Assembly (NCBI GenBank): GCA_000613465.1
Contig: BAJA01000002.1
Span: 205,963 to 269,962, forward strand
Origin: Bacteroides nordii WAL 11050 = JCM 12987
GTDB lineage: Bacteria > Bacteroidota > Bacteroidia > Bacteroidales > Bacteroidaceae
Direction of reading: 5' to 3'
DNA: 64,000 nt
The number at the start of each line of letters is the position of its first letter. Positions within the stretch are counted from its first letter, which is position 1. Below the pieces are notes generated by a model. That model was not told the DNA's origin, ran no database searches, and saw only the letters and a program-made list of their open reading frames with translations. The translations under genes and the position numbers were made by a program. Shown in pieces: positions 32,601-41,738 of this stretch.

Positions 32601-32870
32601 ATGGAAATACTCGATATCTTAACTCGCGAATCAGAAAATACACAGCAAGTGTATCTGTACGAAGAAGAAGGTCACTGGTATGCCTATGAACGTTCTGCAC
32701 AACTTATAAAACAGTTATTTAAAGGACTTGTAAAAATCAAACAATTCGTGAACACGACGTATGATATTATACTTGACCGCGTAGAAATTGACTTAGGTAC
32801 ACTTATTGAGAAATGTCCTATCACCTTGTGTTCCGATTCGGAAATGATGATAGAATATCCTAAATCATGA
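32601..32870 (+). CDS. Small conserved protein of unknown function trailing the fimbrial operon
   Basis: 89 residues, no signal peptide, so cytosolic. It starts 21 bases after the tip-like gene and is probably co-transcribed. The sequence is acidic, with VYLYEEEGHWYAYERSA near the N-terminus and PITLCSDSEMMIEYP near the C-terminus. I recall similar small proteins in Bacteroides but know no function. A palindrome (CCCACTTACCA / TGGTAAGTGGG, 32927-32966) lies downstream and may end the transcript. Confidence 0.65.
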   Translation: MEILDILTRESENTQQVYLYEEEGHWYAYERSAQLIKQLFKGLVKIKQFVNTTYDIILDRVEIDLGTLIEKCPITLCSDSEMMIEYPKS

Positions 32871-32926
32871 TAAAGATCATCCCTTTTTAACAAGAATATA
32901 TTGTTTGTTTTGTTTGTGTTCCTCAT

Positions 32927-32977
32927 CCCACTTACCAATACCGTCTGAGAAGATAGTGGTAAGTGGGTGGGGATTTT
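32927..32977. repeat. Direct repeat copy 1 flanking the damaged toxin-antitoxin pair, with palindrome
   Basis: ACCAATACCGTC ... TGGTAAGTGGGTGGGGATTT (32934-32976) resembles GACAATATCGTC ... TGGTAAGTGGGTGGAGATTT at 33632-33674. This copy also has CCCACTTACCA upstream, forming an 11-bp inverted repeat with TGGTAAGTGGG. Confidence 0.65.
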
Positions 32978-33013
32978 CAACATTTATCACACAGGCAATA
33001 AGATAAGAAGTAT

Positions 33014-33021
33014 TATCTTTG
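33014..33021 (+). promoter_or_regulatory. -7 promoter element of the toxin-antitoxin pair
   Basis: TATCTTTG, a TAnnTTTG match, 38 bases before the antitoxin ATG. Confidence 0.5.
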
Positions 33022-33058
33022 CTTAGTAATTTATACAATCCATAAATAATCAGAAGCT

Positions 33059-33194
33059 ATGAAAGAAAAAAGCGGAAGAAGAAAAGGTTGAAACGAAGGA
33101 GCTTAAAACAAAAAAGAAAGTCAGTAAAACACTTGAAGCTGCAAGAAAACTGAAGGGAAGTCTTATTGTAAATGACACAAAGTTTTTATTATAG
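33059..33194 (+). pseudogene. Antitoxin remnant, frame broken near its start
   Basis: Reading in the frame that ends at TAG 33192-33194 gives a Lys/Glu-rich stretch followed by KTLEAARKLKGSLIVNDTKF, a C-terminal pattern seen in small antitoxins encoded before PIN toxins in Bacteroides. The only suitable ATG (33059) is in another frame, because the A-run at 33066-33071 has one A too many or two too few. The stop lies 4 bases before the toxin ATG, as in a coupled pair. About 45 residues if repaired. Confidence 0.55.
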
Positions 33195-33198
33195 AACA

Positions 33199-33620
33199 AT
33201 GAGATATTTGATAGACACAAATATTTTTGTGTATTTGGCAACCGATGTAGATTCTTTAAGTAGAGATGTATTATCTTTACTCGAAGAACCGAATACTTTA
33301 TTGTATATCAGCGTAGAATCAGTGCGTGAATTGATTGTAGGATATAGAAATAAAGGACTGTGTTCCAAACGTTGAAACTCTATAGAAGAAATGGTCACTG
33401 CCATCGAGAAAGAATATTATATCAAAAATACTCCCTTAAAAGGGAGCATATGGGTATTTATGCCCATATGGAAATCAATGAGAGCCAAGGACATAAGGAT
33501 CCTTCAGATCATGTTATTATAGCACATGCATTAACTGAACATTTACCACTTATATCAAGCGACACGCGTTTTGAGCTTTACCGTAAACAAGGACTCGATC
33601 TGATCGTCAACAAGAAATGA
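33199..33620 (+). pseudogene. PIN-domain toxin (VapC-like) with stop codon and frame break
   Basis: About 140 residues if repaired, the usual PIN length. All four acidic positions are visible: DTNIF (Asp7), SVRELI, DPSDHVIIAHA and SSDTRF. After YRNKGLCSKR a TGA (33373-33375) replaces what is Trp (TGG) in relatives; the same frame continues with EEMVTAIEKEYYIK, then a second break in the A/G run near 33437 shifts to KREHMGIYAHMEIN and the true C-terminus. A nonsense change plus a shift suggests real decay, although sequence error cannot be ruled out here. Confidence 0.75.
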
Positions 33621-33631
33621 AGATCCCCCCT

Positions 33632-33677
33632 GACAATATCGTCGACGGATATAATGGTAAGTGGGTGGAGATTTATT
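33632..33677. repeat. Direct repeat copy 2 flanking the damaged toxin-antitoxin pair
   Basis: GACAATATCGTC-GACGGATATAA-TGGTAAGTGGGTGGAGATTT, about four in five bases shared with 32934-32976. It lacks the CCCACTTACCA arm, so no hairpin forms here. Confidence 0.6.
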
Positions 33678-33710
33678 ATAAAATATATAGGTTCGTATCC
33701 GCTAAAGTTG

Positions 33711-33718
33711 TATATTTG
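33711..33718 (+). promoter_or_regulatory. -7 promoter element of the NfeD-like gene
   Basis: TATATTTG, a TAnnTTTG match, 38 bases before the ATG at 33756. Confidence 0.6.
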
Positions 33719-33755
33719 AAAAGTAAAATAACAACAAATCACTAATACAAACGCC

Positions 33756-34253
33756 ATGAGCAGTAATATTTTTCTAATCATCGCACTTGTCACAACAGGT
33801 ATTTTCGTTGTTCAGTTCATTCTATCCATCTTTTTTGGTGATTTTGATGCTGACGCAGATATTGACACAGACATAGGCAGTGTAGTTTCTTTCAAAGGGT
33901 TAACTCATTTTGGTATCGGATTTGGATGGTATATGTATCTGCAACAAAGTACAGATGCAACAGCATATATTATTGGCATACTCGTCGGATTGCTATTCGT
34001 ATTTGCTGTGTGGTATCTCTACAAAAAGGCTTATCAGCTACAGCAAGACAACCACTCAGAAAAAACAGAACAGCTTGTAGGGCGGGAATGTACTATCTAC
34101 TTCAGCCGGGGTGAAGGAAAATATACCGTACAGGTGAAACGCGATGGCGCAATGAGAGAAGTGGATGTTATATCTGAATCAGCCAAGAATTACCAAACAG
34201 GAGATAAAACTGTTATTGCCTCTTATAAAGAAGGAGCGCTTTATATTAGTTGA
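33756..34253 (+). CDS. NfeD-like membrane protein
   Basis: 165 residues. Membrane segments at about 5-27 and 62-90 (AYIIGILVGLLFVFAVWYLY), separated by an acidic loop, and a C-terminal OB-fold (about 107-165, LVGRECTIYFSRGEGKYTVQVKRDG). NfeD proteins pair with flotillin-like SPFH proteins in membrane microdomains, and the next gene encodes one, 88 bases downstream on the same strand. Function inferred from that pairing. Confidence 0.85.
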   Translation: MSSNIFLIIALVTTGIFVVQFILSIFFGDFDADADIDTDIGSVVSFKGLTHFGIGFGWYMYLQQSTDATAYIIGILVGLLFVFAVWYLYKKAYQLQQDNHSEKTEQLVGRECTIYFSRGEGKYTVQVKRDGAMREVDVISESAKNYQTGDKTVIASYKEGALYIS

Positions 34254-34338
34254 CAGTGGACAATGGACAGTTGACAATGGACAGTGGACAGTGAAAATCT
34301 TAAGAACTCAGAAACTCAAATAACTTAAAAACTCAAAT
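34254..34338. repeat. Intercistronic repeat, words GACAATGGACAGT and AACTCAAATAAC
   Basis: Tandem GTGGACAATGGACAGTTGAC-type words, then AACTCAGAAACTCAAATAACTT words ending three bases before the flotillin ATG. No obvious complementary arm, so it is a word-repeat gap rather than a clear hairpin. Confidence 0.55.
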
Positions 34339-34341
34339 AAC

Positions 34342-35973
34342 ATGACTCAGGAAATGATGATTATGGCTGCTATTCTGGTGGCAGTTATTTTACTTACATT
34401 TATCGGAATTCTTTCCCGCTACCGTAAATGTAAAAGTGACGAAGTACTCGTAGTTTACGGTAAAACAGGTAAAGACAAAAAATCGGCAAAACTCTATCAT
34501 GGTGGCGCGGCTTTCGTATGGCCTATCCTACAAGGATATGAATTCCTATCGATGAAACCCATGCAGATAGACTGCAAACTGACAGGAGCACTTTCAGCAC
34601 AAAACATCCGTGTAGATGTGCCAACCACTATTACTGTAGCTATCAGTACTGATCACGAAGTAATGCAGAATGCAGCAGAACGTATGCTGGGCCTTACAAT
34701 GGATGATAAACAGAACTTGATTACAGATGTGGTATACGGACAGATGCGTCTGGTTATTGCCGACATGACAATTGAAGAACTGAACTCCGATCGCGATAAA
34801 TTCTTGTCAAAAGTAAAAGATAACATTGATACTGAACTGCGTAAATTCGGTTTATATCTGATGAATATCAACATCAGTGATATCCGCGATGCAGCCAACT
34901 ACATTGTCAATTTAGGTAAAGAAGCCGAAAGTAAAGCACTGAACGAGGCACAAGCGAACATTGAAGAACAAGAAAAATTAGGTGCTATCAAAATCGCAAC
35001 TCAGATAAAAGAACGTGAAACCAAAGTTGCCGAAACTCGTAAAGACCAGGACATCGCCATTGCCGAGACAAAGAAGTTACAGGAAATTTCGGTCGCTAAT
35101 GCAGACAAAGACCGTATCTCACAAGTAGCAATTGCCAATGCGGAAAAAGAGGCACAGGTAGCAAAAGCAGAAGCAGATAAGAACATACGCATTGAGCAGG
35201 CGAATACGGAAAAGGAAAGCCGCGTGGCAGAACTAAATTCTGACATGGAAATCAAACAGGCAGAAGCTGCCAAAAAAGCAGCCATCGGGCGAAATGAGGC
35301 ACAAAAAGAAGTTGCCAAATCGGACGCTGAACTGGCTGTGACACAAGCCAATGCCGATAAAGAGGCCGGAGAAGCTGCTGCAAGATCAGAAGCTGCCGTG
35401 CAAACAGCCCGTGAGACTGCACAGAAAGAGGTGGAAGAGGCCAAAGCGAAAAAGGTGGAATCCTCTTTGAAAGCAGAAAAAATAGTTCCGGCAGAAATAG
35501 CCCGACAAGAAGCTATCCTGCAAGCAGAAGCCGTAGCAGAAAAAATAACCCGCGAAGCGGAGGCGCGTGCAAAGGCTACTTTAGCGCAAGCAGAAGCAGA
35601 AGCAAAAGCTATTCAGATGAAGCTGGAAGCAGAAGCGGAAGGTAAAAAGCGTTCGTTGCTGGCAGAAGCAGAAGGCTTTGAAGCTATGGTGCGCGCAGCA
35701 GAATCCAATCCGGCTATCGCTATCCAGTATAAGATGGTAGACCAGTGGAAAGAAATTGCCGGTGAACAGGTGAAAGCATTTGAACATATGAATCTGGGAA
35801 ATATCACAGTATTTGACGGAGGAAACGGTAGCACAAGCAATTTCCTTAGTTCGCTGGTAAAAACGGTAGCACCAAGTTTAGGAGTTCTTGATAAACTGCC
35901 CATTGGAGAAACTGTGAAGGGAATTATAAACCCGGAAAGTAAAGAAGAAAAAGAAGAAGAAAAGAAAAAATAA
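34342..35973 (+). CDS. Flotillin-like SPFH protein
   Basis: 543 residues. N-terminal membrane helix (4-26), SPFH/band-7 domain (about 28-190, with KSDEVLVVYGKTG and NISDIRDAANYI), then a very long Glu/Ala/Lys coiled coil with Glu-Ala repeats (about 190-450), and a Lys/Glu-rich tail. Flotillins form oligomeric scaffolds of membrane microdomains. It forms an operon-like pair with the NfeD gene. A large antisense frame over the coiled coil is only a composition effect. Confidence 0.92.
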   Translation: MTQEMMIMAAILVAVILLTFIGILSRYRKCKSDEVLVVYGKTGKDKKSAKLYHGGAAFVWPILQGYEFLSMKPMQIDCKLTGALSAQNIRVDVPTTITVAISTDHEVMQNAAERMLGLTMDDKQNLITDVVYGQMRLVIADMTIEELNSDRDKFLSKVKDNIDTELRKFGLYLMNINISDIRDAANYIVNLGKEAESKALNEAQANIEEQEKLGAIKIATQIKERETKVAETRKDQDIAIAETKKLQEISVANADKDRISQVAIANAEKEAQVAKAEADKNIRIEQANTEKESRVAELNSDMEIKQAEAAKKAAIGRNEAQKEVAKSDAELAVTQANADKEAGEAAARSEAAVQTARETAQKEVEEAKAKKVESSLKAEKIVPAEIARQEAILQAEAVAEKITREAEARAKATLAQAEAEAKAIQMKLEAEAEGKKRSLLAEAEGFEAMVRAAESNPAIAIQYKMVDQWKEIAGEQVKAFEHMNLGNITVFDGGNGSTSNFLSSLVKTVAPSLGVLDKLPIGETVKGIINPESKEEKEEEKKK

Positions 35974-36056
35974 TGTGCCAATATAATCAATGTGCCAATT
36001 GGCTGCGCAATGTATGTACAGCTTAATTGGCATATTGGCACATTATTAAATTAGAA
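35974..36056. repeat. Intercistronic hairpin element, word TGTGCCAAT
   Basis: Left arm AATGTGCCAATT and right arm AATTGGCATATTGGCACATT pair around the centre GCTGCGCAATGTATGTACAG (36002-36021). It lies between the flotillin stop and the next start. Confidence 0.75.
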
Positions 36057-36068
36057 ATAGAATTTATC

Positions 36069-36736
36069 ATGCGTTTTTATCATTATCCAGTCTATTTATT
36101 CTTATTTATAACTTTCATTAGCTTTGCCGGATGCAAGGAAAAAGACAAATCGCTCAAACTAAACGAGCCACGAAATATAAAAGGGGTTATCAGTTATAAA
36201 CGTTCATTTGGCGATCTGAACGATATTCACCTTAAAGCAGCACAAAGTTTAGGAATCCGCCCGTTAACTTCACGCGAAGAAGCTGAACGAATGAAAGGAA
36301 AACTGGTACACATCAAAAACAATGATTGTTATACCGTTGATTCACTTACACATTCCATCCCCTTCCTGGTACCACGCGCCAGTGACTTACTTAACACAAT
36401 AGGAAGCAATTTTCTTGACTCACTCACAGCAAAAGGATTAAATCCAAATCAAATAGTCATCACTTCTGTTCTCCGTACAGAAGATGACGTAAAACGTTTG
36501 AGGCGCAGAAATATAAACGCATCCAAAAACTCGGCCCACTTCTATGGAACAACATTCGACGTTAGCTGGAAACGCTTCAAAAAAATTGAAGATGAGACGG
36601 ACGACCTTTACAGGATGTCAGTGCAGACACATTAAAACTCGTACTGTCGGAAGTGTTGCGCGACCTGAGAAAAGAAGACAAATGTTATATTAAATATGAG
36701 CTAAAGCAGGGTTGCTTCCATATCACAACAAGATAA
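36069..36736 (+). CDS. DUF5715-type lipoprotein, peptidase M15-like, frame broken near 36604
   Basis: About 222 residues after restoring one base. Start MRFYHYPVY at 36069, lipobox FAGC. The core LVPRASDLLNTIG, ITSVLRTEDDVKRLRR and NSAHFYGTTFDVSW resembles D-Ala-D-Ala carboxypeptidase/M15 folds, where the His and Asp of the SxHxxGxxxD-type motif bind zinc; peptidoglycan or peptide hydrolysis is therefore possible but unproven. The frame fails at about 36598-36607 (one base missing, for example one C of GACGACCC); the continuation SADTLKLVLSEVLRDLRKED ends at TAA 36734-36736. Confidence 0.7.
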
Positions 36737-37004
36737 TGAGGCATTACACCACAAAGATCTATTTATCTGATGAAACACGAATTAACGCAAATTGACGCGA
36801 ATTAAAAAAGATGTTATTTTATCTTTTAAGTCTCTGCTTTAGCGAGAATTTGCGTTCAGCTGCGTTTTAATCAAATATCACCTGCCGAACCTCTCCGTGC
36901 GGGAAGCACTCGTAACCATACGTTGTAAATTTATTCTGCCGGAACACCTAAAGTATCCAAACCTTTTCACTAAATTTGCAGATATTTTTCTTTAATACAA
37001 CTCA
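36737..37004. repeat. Dispersed two-module repeat, copy D, and phoH promoter region
   Basis: Module Y (36771-36872) is an imperfect inverted repeat with AAACACGAATTAACGCAAAT on the left and GAATTTGCGTT ... GCTGCGTTTT on the right. Module X (36880-36910) is CCTGCCGAACCTCTCCGTGC then GGGAAGCAC. The pair is the reverse complement arrangement of copy A at 6069-6207. The phoH -7 box follows at 36971. Confidence 0.6.
36971..36978 (+). promoter_or_regulatory. -7 promoter element of phoH
   Basis: TAAATTTG, a TAnnTTTG match, 27 bases before the phoH ATG. Confidence 0.6.
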
Positions 37005-38018
37005 ATGATAGAAAAACTGATTGTTCTTGAGGATATTGATCCGGTTATTTTTTATGGTGTAAACAACGCCAACATACAGTTAATTAAAGCTTTATATCCA
37101 AAGCTACGCATTGTTGCCCGTGGCAATGTTATCAAAGTTCTGGGCGATGAGGAAGAAATGTGTGCCTTTGAAGAAAACATCATTAAACTTGAGAAATATT
37201 GTGCCGAATATAATTCGCTGAAAGAAGAAGTCATTATCGACATCATTAAAGGAAATGCTCCACAGGCTGAACAGACCGGGAACGTGATTGTATTCAGTGT
37301 AACCGGAAAACCTATTATCCCCCGCAGTGAAAACCAACTGAAATTAGTACAGGGATTTGCCAAAAACGACATGGTGTTTGCCATCGGTCCTGCCGGATCG
37401 GGAAAAACTTATACAGCGATAGCGCTTGCTGTTCGTGCACTTAAAAATAAAGAAATCAAAAAAATAATCCTTAGCCGCCCTGCCGTAGAAGCCGGTGAAA
37501 AATTAGGTTTTCTTCCCGGCGACATGAAGGAGAAGATAGATCCGTATTTGCAACCTCTTTATGATGCCTTGCAAGACATGATTCCTGCTGCAAAACTAAA
37601 AGAATATATGGAGCTTAATATCATCCAGATCGCTCCGCTCGCTTTCATGCGCGGACGTACACTGAATGATGCCGTCGTAATCCTGGACGAAGCACAAAAT
37701 ACAACTACTCAACAAATAAAGATGTTTCTTACCCGCATGGGTATGAATACCAAAATGATCGTGACCGGAGATATGACACAGATTGATCTCCCCATTTCAC
37801 AAACATCGGGTTTAGTACAGGCACTCCGCATATTGAAGGGGGTAAAAGGTATCAGTTTTGTAGAACTAAACAAAAAAGATATCGTACGCCATAAATTAGT
37901 AGAGCGTATTGTAGATGCCTATGAAAAGTTTGACAAAGAGAGAAAAACAGCTAAAGAGGGAGCAAGAGTTACCAATGAGAAAACAGAAGTTATCAATAAT
38001 AAGCCTAAAGCTAACTGA
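37005..38018 (+). CDS. phoH: PhoH family ATPase
   Basis: 337 residues, typical PhoH/PhoL length. N-terminal KH-like region (about 1-90), then the P-loop ATPase with Walker A GPAGSGKTYTA near 128-138 and Walker B VVILDEAQN near 225. PhoH proteins are RNA-related ATPases linked to ribosome and RNA maturation in many bacteria. A Lys-rich C-terminal tail follows. The gene has its own promoter and precedes purC by 96 bases. Confidence 0.95.
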   Translation: MIEKLIVLEDIDPVIFYGVNNANIQLIKALYPKLRIVARGNVIKVLGDEEEMCAFEENIIKLEKYCAEYNSLKEEVIIDIIKGNAPQAEQTGNVIVFSVTGKPIIPRSENQLKLVQGFAKNDMVFAIGPAGSGKTYTAIALAVRALKNKEIKKIILSRPAVEAGEKLGFLPGDMKEKIDPYLQPLYDALQDMIPAAKLKEYMELNIIQIAPLAFMRGRTLNDAVVILDEAQNTTTQQIKMFLTRMGMNTKMIVTGDMTQIDLPISQTSGLVQALRILKGVKGISFVELNKKDIVRHKLVERIVDAYEKFDKERKTAKEGARVTNEKTEVINNKPKAN

Positions 38019-38114
38019 TAATAGAATTCTCTTGTAAATCAGTTCAACTCCTGTCGTAAATCGTCAACAGACCTATAGTCATGACCGTAGAAAACAAATT
38101 GTAAATTATATAAG

Positions 38115-39056
38115 ATGAAAGCATTAACTAAAACTGAATTCAACTTTCCGGGACAGAAAAGCGTATATCACGGAAAAGTACGTGATGTTTATAACATCAA
38201 CGGTGAAAAACTTGTTATGGTAGCTACCGACCGTATTTCGGCCTTTGATGTGGTGCTACCTGAAGGTATTCCTTACAAAGGACAAATGCTGAACCAGATT
38301 GCTGCCAAATTCCTTGATGCAACAACTGACATCTGCCCGAATTGGAAACTTGCTACCCCCGACCCAATGGTTACGGTAGGTGTACTTTGCGAAGGTTTCC
38401 CGGTTGAAATGATTGTACGTGGCTATCTTTGCGGTAGTGCATGGCGTACTTACAAAAGTGGTGTACGCGAAATCTGCGGAGTAAAACTTCCGGATGGAAT
38501 GCGTGAAAATGAAAAATTCCCGGAACCAATCGTAACTCCTACTACCAAAGCAGAAATGGGATTGCATGACGAGGATATCTCCAAAGAAGAAATTCTGAAA
38601 CAAGGGTTAGCTACCCCTGAAGAATACGAAATTCTTGAAAAATATACATTGGCCCTCTTCAAACGCGGAACAGAAATCGCAGCAGAACGTGGGTTGATAC
38701 TCGTTGATACGAAATATGAATTTGGTAAACACAACGGCACCATCTACCTGATGGATGAAATCCACACTCCGGATTCAAGCCGCTATTTCTACTCTGAAGG
38801 TTACCAGGAGCGTTTTGAAAAAGGTGAAGCACAAAAGCAACTCTCTAAAGAATTCGTACGCGAATGGTTGATGGAAAACGGATTCCAGGGAAAAGACGGC
38901 CAGAAAGTACCTGAAATGACCCCGGAAATCGTACAAAGCATTAGTGACCGCTATATCGAACTTTTCGAAAACATCACCGGAGAAAAATTTGTTAAGGAAG
39001 ATACGAGCAATATAACGGAACGTATATTTAAGAACGTTTCTACGTTCTTAAAATAG
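38115..39056 (+). CDS. purC: Phosphoribosylaminoimidazole-succinocarboxamide synthase
   Basis: 313 residues. SAICAR synthase joins aspartate to CAIR in purine synthesis. Clear family motifs: [27 protein letters not shown] (split: [16 protein letters not shown]), [22 protein letters not shown], and the [11 protein letters not shown] signature. The length fits the eukaryote-like long form common in Bacteroidota. The menG start follows after a hairpin element. Confidence 0.97.
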   Translation: MKALTKTEFNFPGQKSVYHGKVRDVYNINGEKLVMVATDRISAFDVVLPEGIPYKGQMLNQIAAKFLDATTDICPNWKLATPDPMVTVGVLCEGFPVEMIVRGYLCGSAWRTYKSGVREICGVKLPDGMRENEKFPEPIVTPTTKAEMGLHDEDISKEEILKQGLATPEEYEILEKYTLALFKRGTEIAAERGLILVDTKYEFGKHNGTIYLMDEIHTPDSSRYFYSEGYQERFEKGEAQKQLSKEFVREWLMENGFQGKDGQKVPEMTPEIVQSISDRYIELFENITGEKFVKEDTSNITERIFKNVSTFLK

Positions 39057-39162
39057 TTGAAAACTGAAAGTTGAAAGTTGAAAATTAGCTGCACTATTAT
39101 ACTGTATAATAACTTCCAATTCTCAACTTTCAACTTTCAATTTTTAACTTTCAATTTTCAAT
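39057..39162. repeat. Intercistronic hairpin element, word GTTGAAA
   Basis: Left arm repeats GAAAGTTGAAAGTTGAAAAT; right arm carries CAACTTTCAACTTTCAATTT-type words and ends about 5 bases before the menG ATG. The centre GCTGCACTATTATACTGTAT (39088-39107) resembles other members. Confidence 0.8.
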
Positions 39163-39167
39163 TAAAT

Positions 39168-39905
39168 ATGAATTACCCCCAGGAAAAAATCAAGCCTTAC
39201 GCCACAGACGGCAAGAAAAGTGAACAGGTAGAACAAATGTTCGATAACATCGCTCCTGCGTATGACATGCTTAATCATACCCTCTCATTGGGTATCGACA
39301 AAAGCTGGCGACGTAAAGCGATCAACTGGTTACGTCCTTTCCGCCCACAGCGTATTATGGATGTAGCTACCGGTACTGGTGACTTTGCTATCCTCTCCTG
39401 CCGTATGCTCCAACCCAAGCAACTTATCGGGACGGATATCTCTGAAGGCATGATGAACGTGGGGCGTGAAAAAGTAAAAAAGGAAGGTCTCGCAGAAAAA
39501 ATCTCTTTTGCCCGTGAAGACTGTACCTCTCTCTCGTTCGCTGATAACAGTTTTGACGCTATCACCGTTGCCTTTGGCATTCGCAATTTTGAGGATCTGG
39601 ACAAAGGACTTTCCGAAATGTGCCGTGTACTCACTCCTGGCGGGCACTTGGTGATACTGGAGTTAACAACCCCTGACCGTTTCCCAATGAAACAACTATT
39701 TGCTATTTACTCCAAAATTGTCATCCCTGTTTTAGGCAAATTATTTTCTAAAGATAACAGTGCTTACCACTACCTGCCACAAACCATCAAAGTTTTTCCG
39801 CAAGGCGAAATCATGACAGGTATTATATCAAGGGCAGGATTTAGTCAGGTGCAGTTTCGACGACTGACATTCGGCATCTGTACGCTTTATACAGCAACCA
39901 AATAA
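39168..39905 (+). CDS. menG: Demethylmenaquinone methyltransferase (UbiE/MenG)
   Basis: 245 residues from the ATG at 39168. An in-frame ATG at 39078 would add 30 residues translated from the hairpin element ([15 protein letters not shown]) and is rejected. The SAM-binding motif [11 protein letters not shown] is near 62-72, and [23 protein letters not shown] is the family signature region. It performs the last methylation of menaquinone synthesis. aroE, an early enzyme of the chorismate route that feeds menaquinone, is the next gene. Confidence 0.95.
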   Translation: MNYPQEKIKPYATDGKKSEQVEQMFDNIAPAYDMLNHTLSLGIDKSWRRKAINWLRPFRPQRIMDVATGTGDFAILSCRMLQPKQLIGTDISEGMMNVGREKVKKEGLAEKISFAREDCTSLSFADNSFDAITVAFGIRNFEDLDKGLSEMCRVLTPGGHLVILELTTPDRFPMKQLFAIYSKIVIPVLGKLFSKDNSAYHYLPQTIKVFPQGEIMTGIISRAGFSQVQFRRLTFGICTLYTATK

Positions 39906-39984
39906 TATACCAATGTGCGCTGTTACAGACAATAAAAAAAGATGTAACACACAGTAATTGGCATATTAAATAATTATTAATTCT

Positions 39985-40728
39985 ATGCAAAAGTACGGCT
40001 TAATTGGTTATCCGTTGAAGCATTCGTTCTCTATCGGATATTTCAACGAAAAATTCCGCTCAGAAGGGGTTGATGCTGAGTATGTGAATTTTGAAATCCC
40101 CAGTATTAATGACTTCATGGAGGTCATTGAAGAAAACCCCAACCTATCAGGATTAAACGTAACAATTCCTTATAAAGAACAAGTGATTCCGTTTCTGGAT
40201 TCTTTGGACCCGGACACAGCCAAAATCGGTGCAGTAAATGTGATCAAAATAATCCGTCAACCCAAAGGTAAGGTTAAGTTGGTTGGCTATAACTCCGATA
40301 TTATTGGCTTTACACAATCAATACAACCGCTATTACTCCCTTCGCACAAGAAAGCTTTGCTTCTGGGCACAGGTGGTGCATCTAAAGCTGTATTTCACGG
40401 ACTAAAAAATCTGGGTATTGAAAGCGTATTCGTTTCGCGTACACATAAACCGGGTATGTTGACTTATGAAGAGCTAACCCCCGAAGTTATGGCCGAATAT
40501 ACAGTTATTGTTAACTGTACTCCTGTAGGCATGTATCCCAAAGTTGATTTTTGTCCTAATATTCCTTACGAGTATCTCACACCAAACCATTTGCTCTACG
40601 ATTTGTTATATAATCCAAACGTCACGCTTTTCATGAAAAAAGGAGAAGAGCGGGGCGCTATCACAAAAAACGGATTAGAAATGCTCCTTCTGCAAGCATT
40701 TGCAGCTTGGGAGATATGGCATAAGTAA
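39985..40728 (+). CDS. aroE: Shikimate dehydrogenase
   Basis: 247 residues. NADPH-dependent reduction of 3-dehydroshikimate. Motifs: YPLKHSFS (shikimate binding), NVTIPYKE with the catalytic Lys, YNSD (the usual NTD catalytic-Asp region), nucleotide-binding GTGGASKAV, NCTPVGMYP. Short version typical of Bacteroidota. Six bases separate it from the downstream hydrolase gene. Confidence 0.96.
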   Translation: MQKYGLIGYPLKHSFSIGYFNEKFRSEGVDAEYVNFEIPSINDFMEVIEENPNLSGLNVTIPYKEQVIPFLDSLDPDTAKIGAVNVIKIIRQPKGKVKLVGYNSDIIGFTQSIQPLLLPSHKKALLLGTGGASKAVFHGLKNLGIESVFVSRTHKPGMLTYEELTPEVMAEYTVIVNCTPVGMYPKVDFCPNIPYEYLTPNHLLYDLLYNPNVTLFMKKGEERGAITKNGLEMLLLQAFAAWEIWHK

Positions 40729-40733
40729 GATAT

Positions 40734-41696
40734 ATGAGGAAAAGAAATAAAAAAAACTGGATAATAGGTGCAATTGTTTTTTTGCTGGTGCTCACCGGCT
40801 GTACTGTTGGTGGAAGTTATTATATGCTTAACTTCTCACTAACCCCCAATGCAAAAATACGTGCCAAAGACGCCGACTCATACGAGTATATGTATGCTAA
40901 CTATCCCTTCCTGCGTCCTTGGGTGGACAGCCTCAATAAGGTAAATGCCTTGAGAGATACATTTATCCTAAATCCCGAAGGGATACGGCTACATGCATAT
41001 TACATTGCCGCTCCCAAACCAACAAAGAAAACAGCTGTCATTGTACATGGTTATACCGATAATGCCATACGTATGTTCATGATTGGTTATCTGTATAATC
41101 ATGACTTGCAATTTAACACTCTTCTACCGGACTTACAACACCAGGGCGAGAGTGGTGGTCCTGCCATACAGATGGGTTGGAAAGACCGGCTCGATGTAAT
41201 GCAATGGATGCACGTAGCTAATCATATTTACGGTGACAGTACACAAATGGTAGTTCATGGTATTTCAATGGGTGGTGCCACCACTATGATGGTAGCCGGA
41301 GAAGAACAACCGAAGTTTGTACGATGCTTTGTTGAGGATTGTGGCTATACCAGCGTATGGGATGAATTTTCACATGAATTGAAATCATCATTCCACCTGC
41401 CCAAATTCCCTTTGATGTACACTACAAGCTGGCTTTGCGAACAAAAATACGGATGGAACTTTAAAGAAGCATCTTCACTGAAACAAGTAGAAAAAGCAAA
41501 ACTTCCCATGTTCTTTATACACGGTGATAAAGATACCTATGTACCCACATGGATGGTTTATCCTCTTTATGAAGCAAAATCTGATCCTAAAGAGCTTTGG
41601 ATCGTTCCGGGAGCTACCCATGCCGTCTCTTATAAAGAGAACAAAACAGAATACACGAACCGTGTAAAAAACTTCGTTGACAAATATATCGAATAA
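40734..41696 (+). CDS. Membrane-anchored alpha/beta hydrolase
   Basis: 320 residues. One N-terminal membrane segment (about 7-27; it contains LTGC, so lipidation is possible but the sequence reads more like an anchor). Alpha/beta hydrolase fold with nucleophile Ser178 (GISMGG), Asp267 (GDKDTYVP) and His296 (GATHAVSY); oxyanion region VHGYTDNA. Similar to YfhR/BEM46-type esterases; substrate unknown. It starts 6 bases after aroE and precedes the TPM gene. Confidence 0.85.
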   Translation: MRKRNKKNWIIGAIVFLLVLTGCTVGGSYYMLNFSLTPNAKIRAKDADSYEYMYANYPFLRPWVDSLNKVNALRDTFILNPEGIRLHAYYIAAPKPTKKTAVIVHGYTDNAIRMFMIGYLYNHDLQFNTLLPDLQHQGESGGPAIQMGWKDRLDVMQWMHVANHIYGDSTQMVVHGISMGGATTMMVAGEEQPKFVRCFVEDCGYTSVWDEFSHELKSSFHLPKFPLMYTTSWLCEQKYGWNFKEASSLKQVEKAKLPMFFIHGDKDTYVPTWMVYPLYEAKSDPKELWIVPGATHAVSYKENKTEYTNRVKNFVDKYIE

Positions 41697-41738
41697 AAGA
41701 GAATAGTAGCTATATTTGTGGCAATAATAAAGACCATT

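Noticed and set aside
35001..35444. Ser/Ala-rich antisense frame opposite the flotillin coiled coil
   Set aside because: Reverse reading of Glu-Ala-Lys repeats automatically gives Ser/Ala/Phe-rich open frames.
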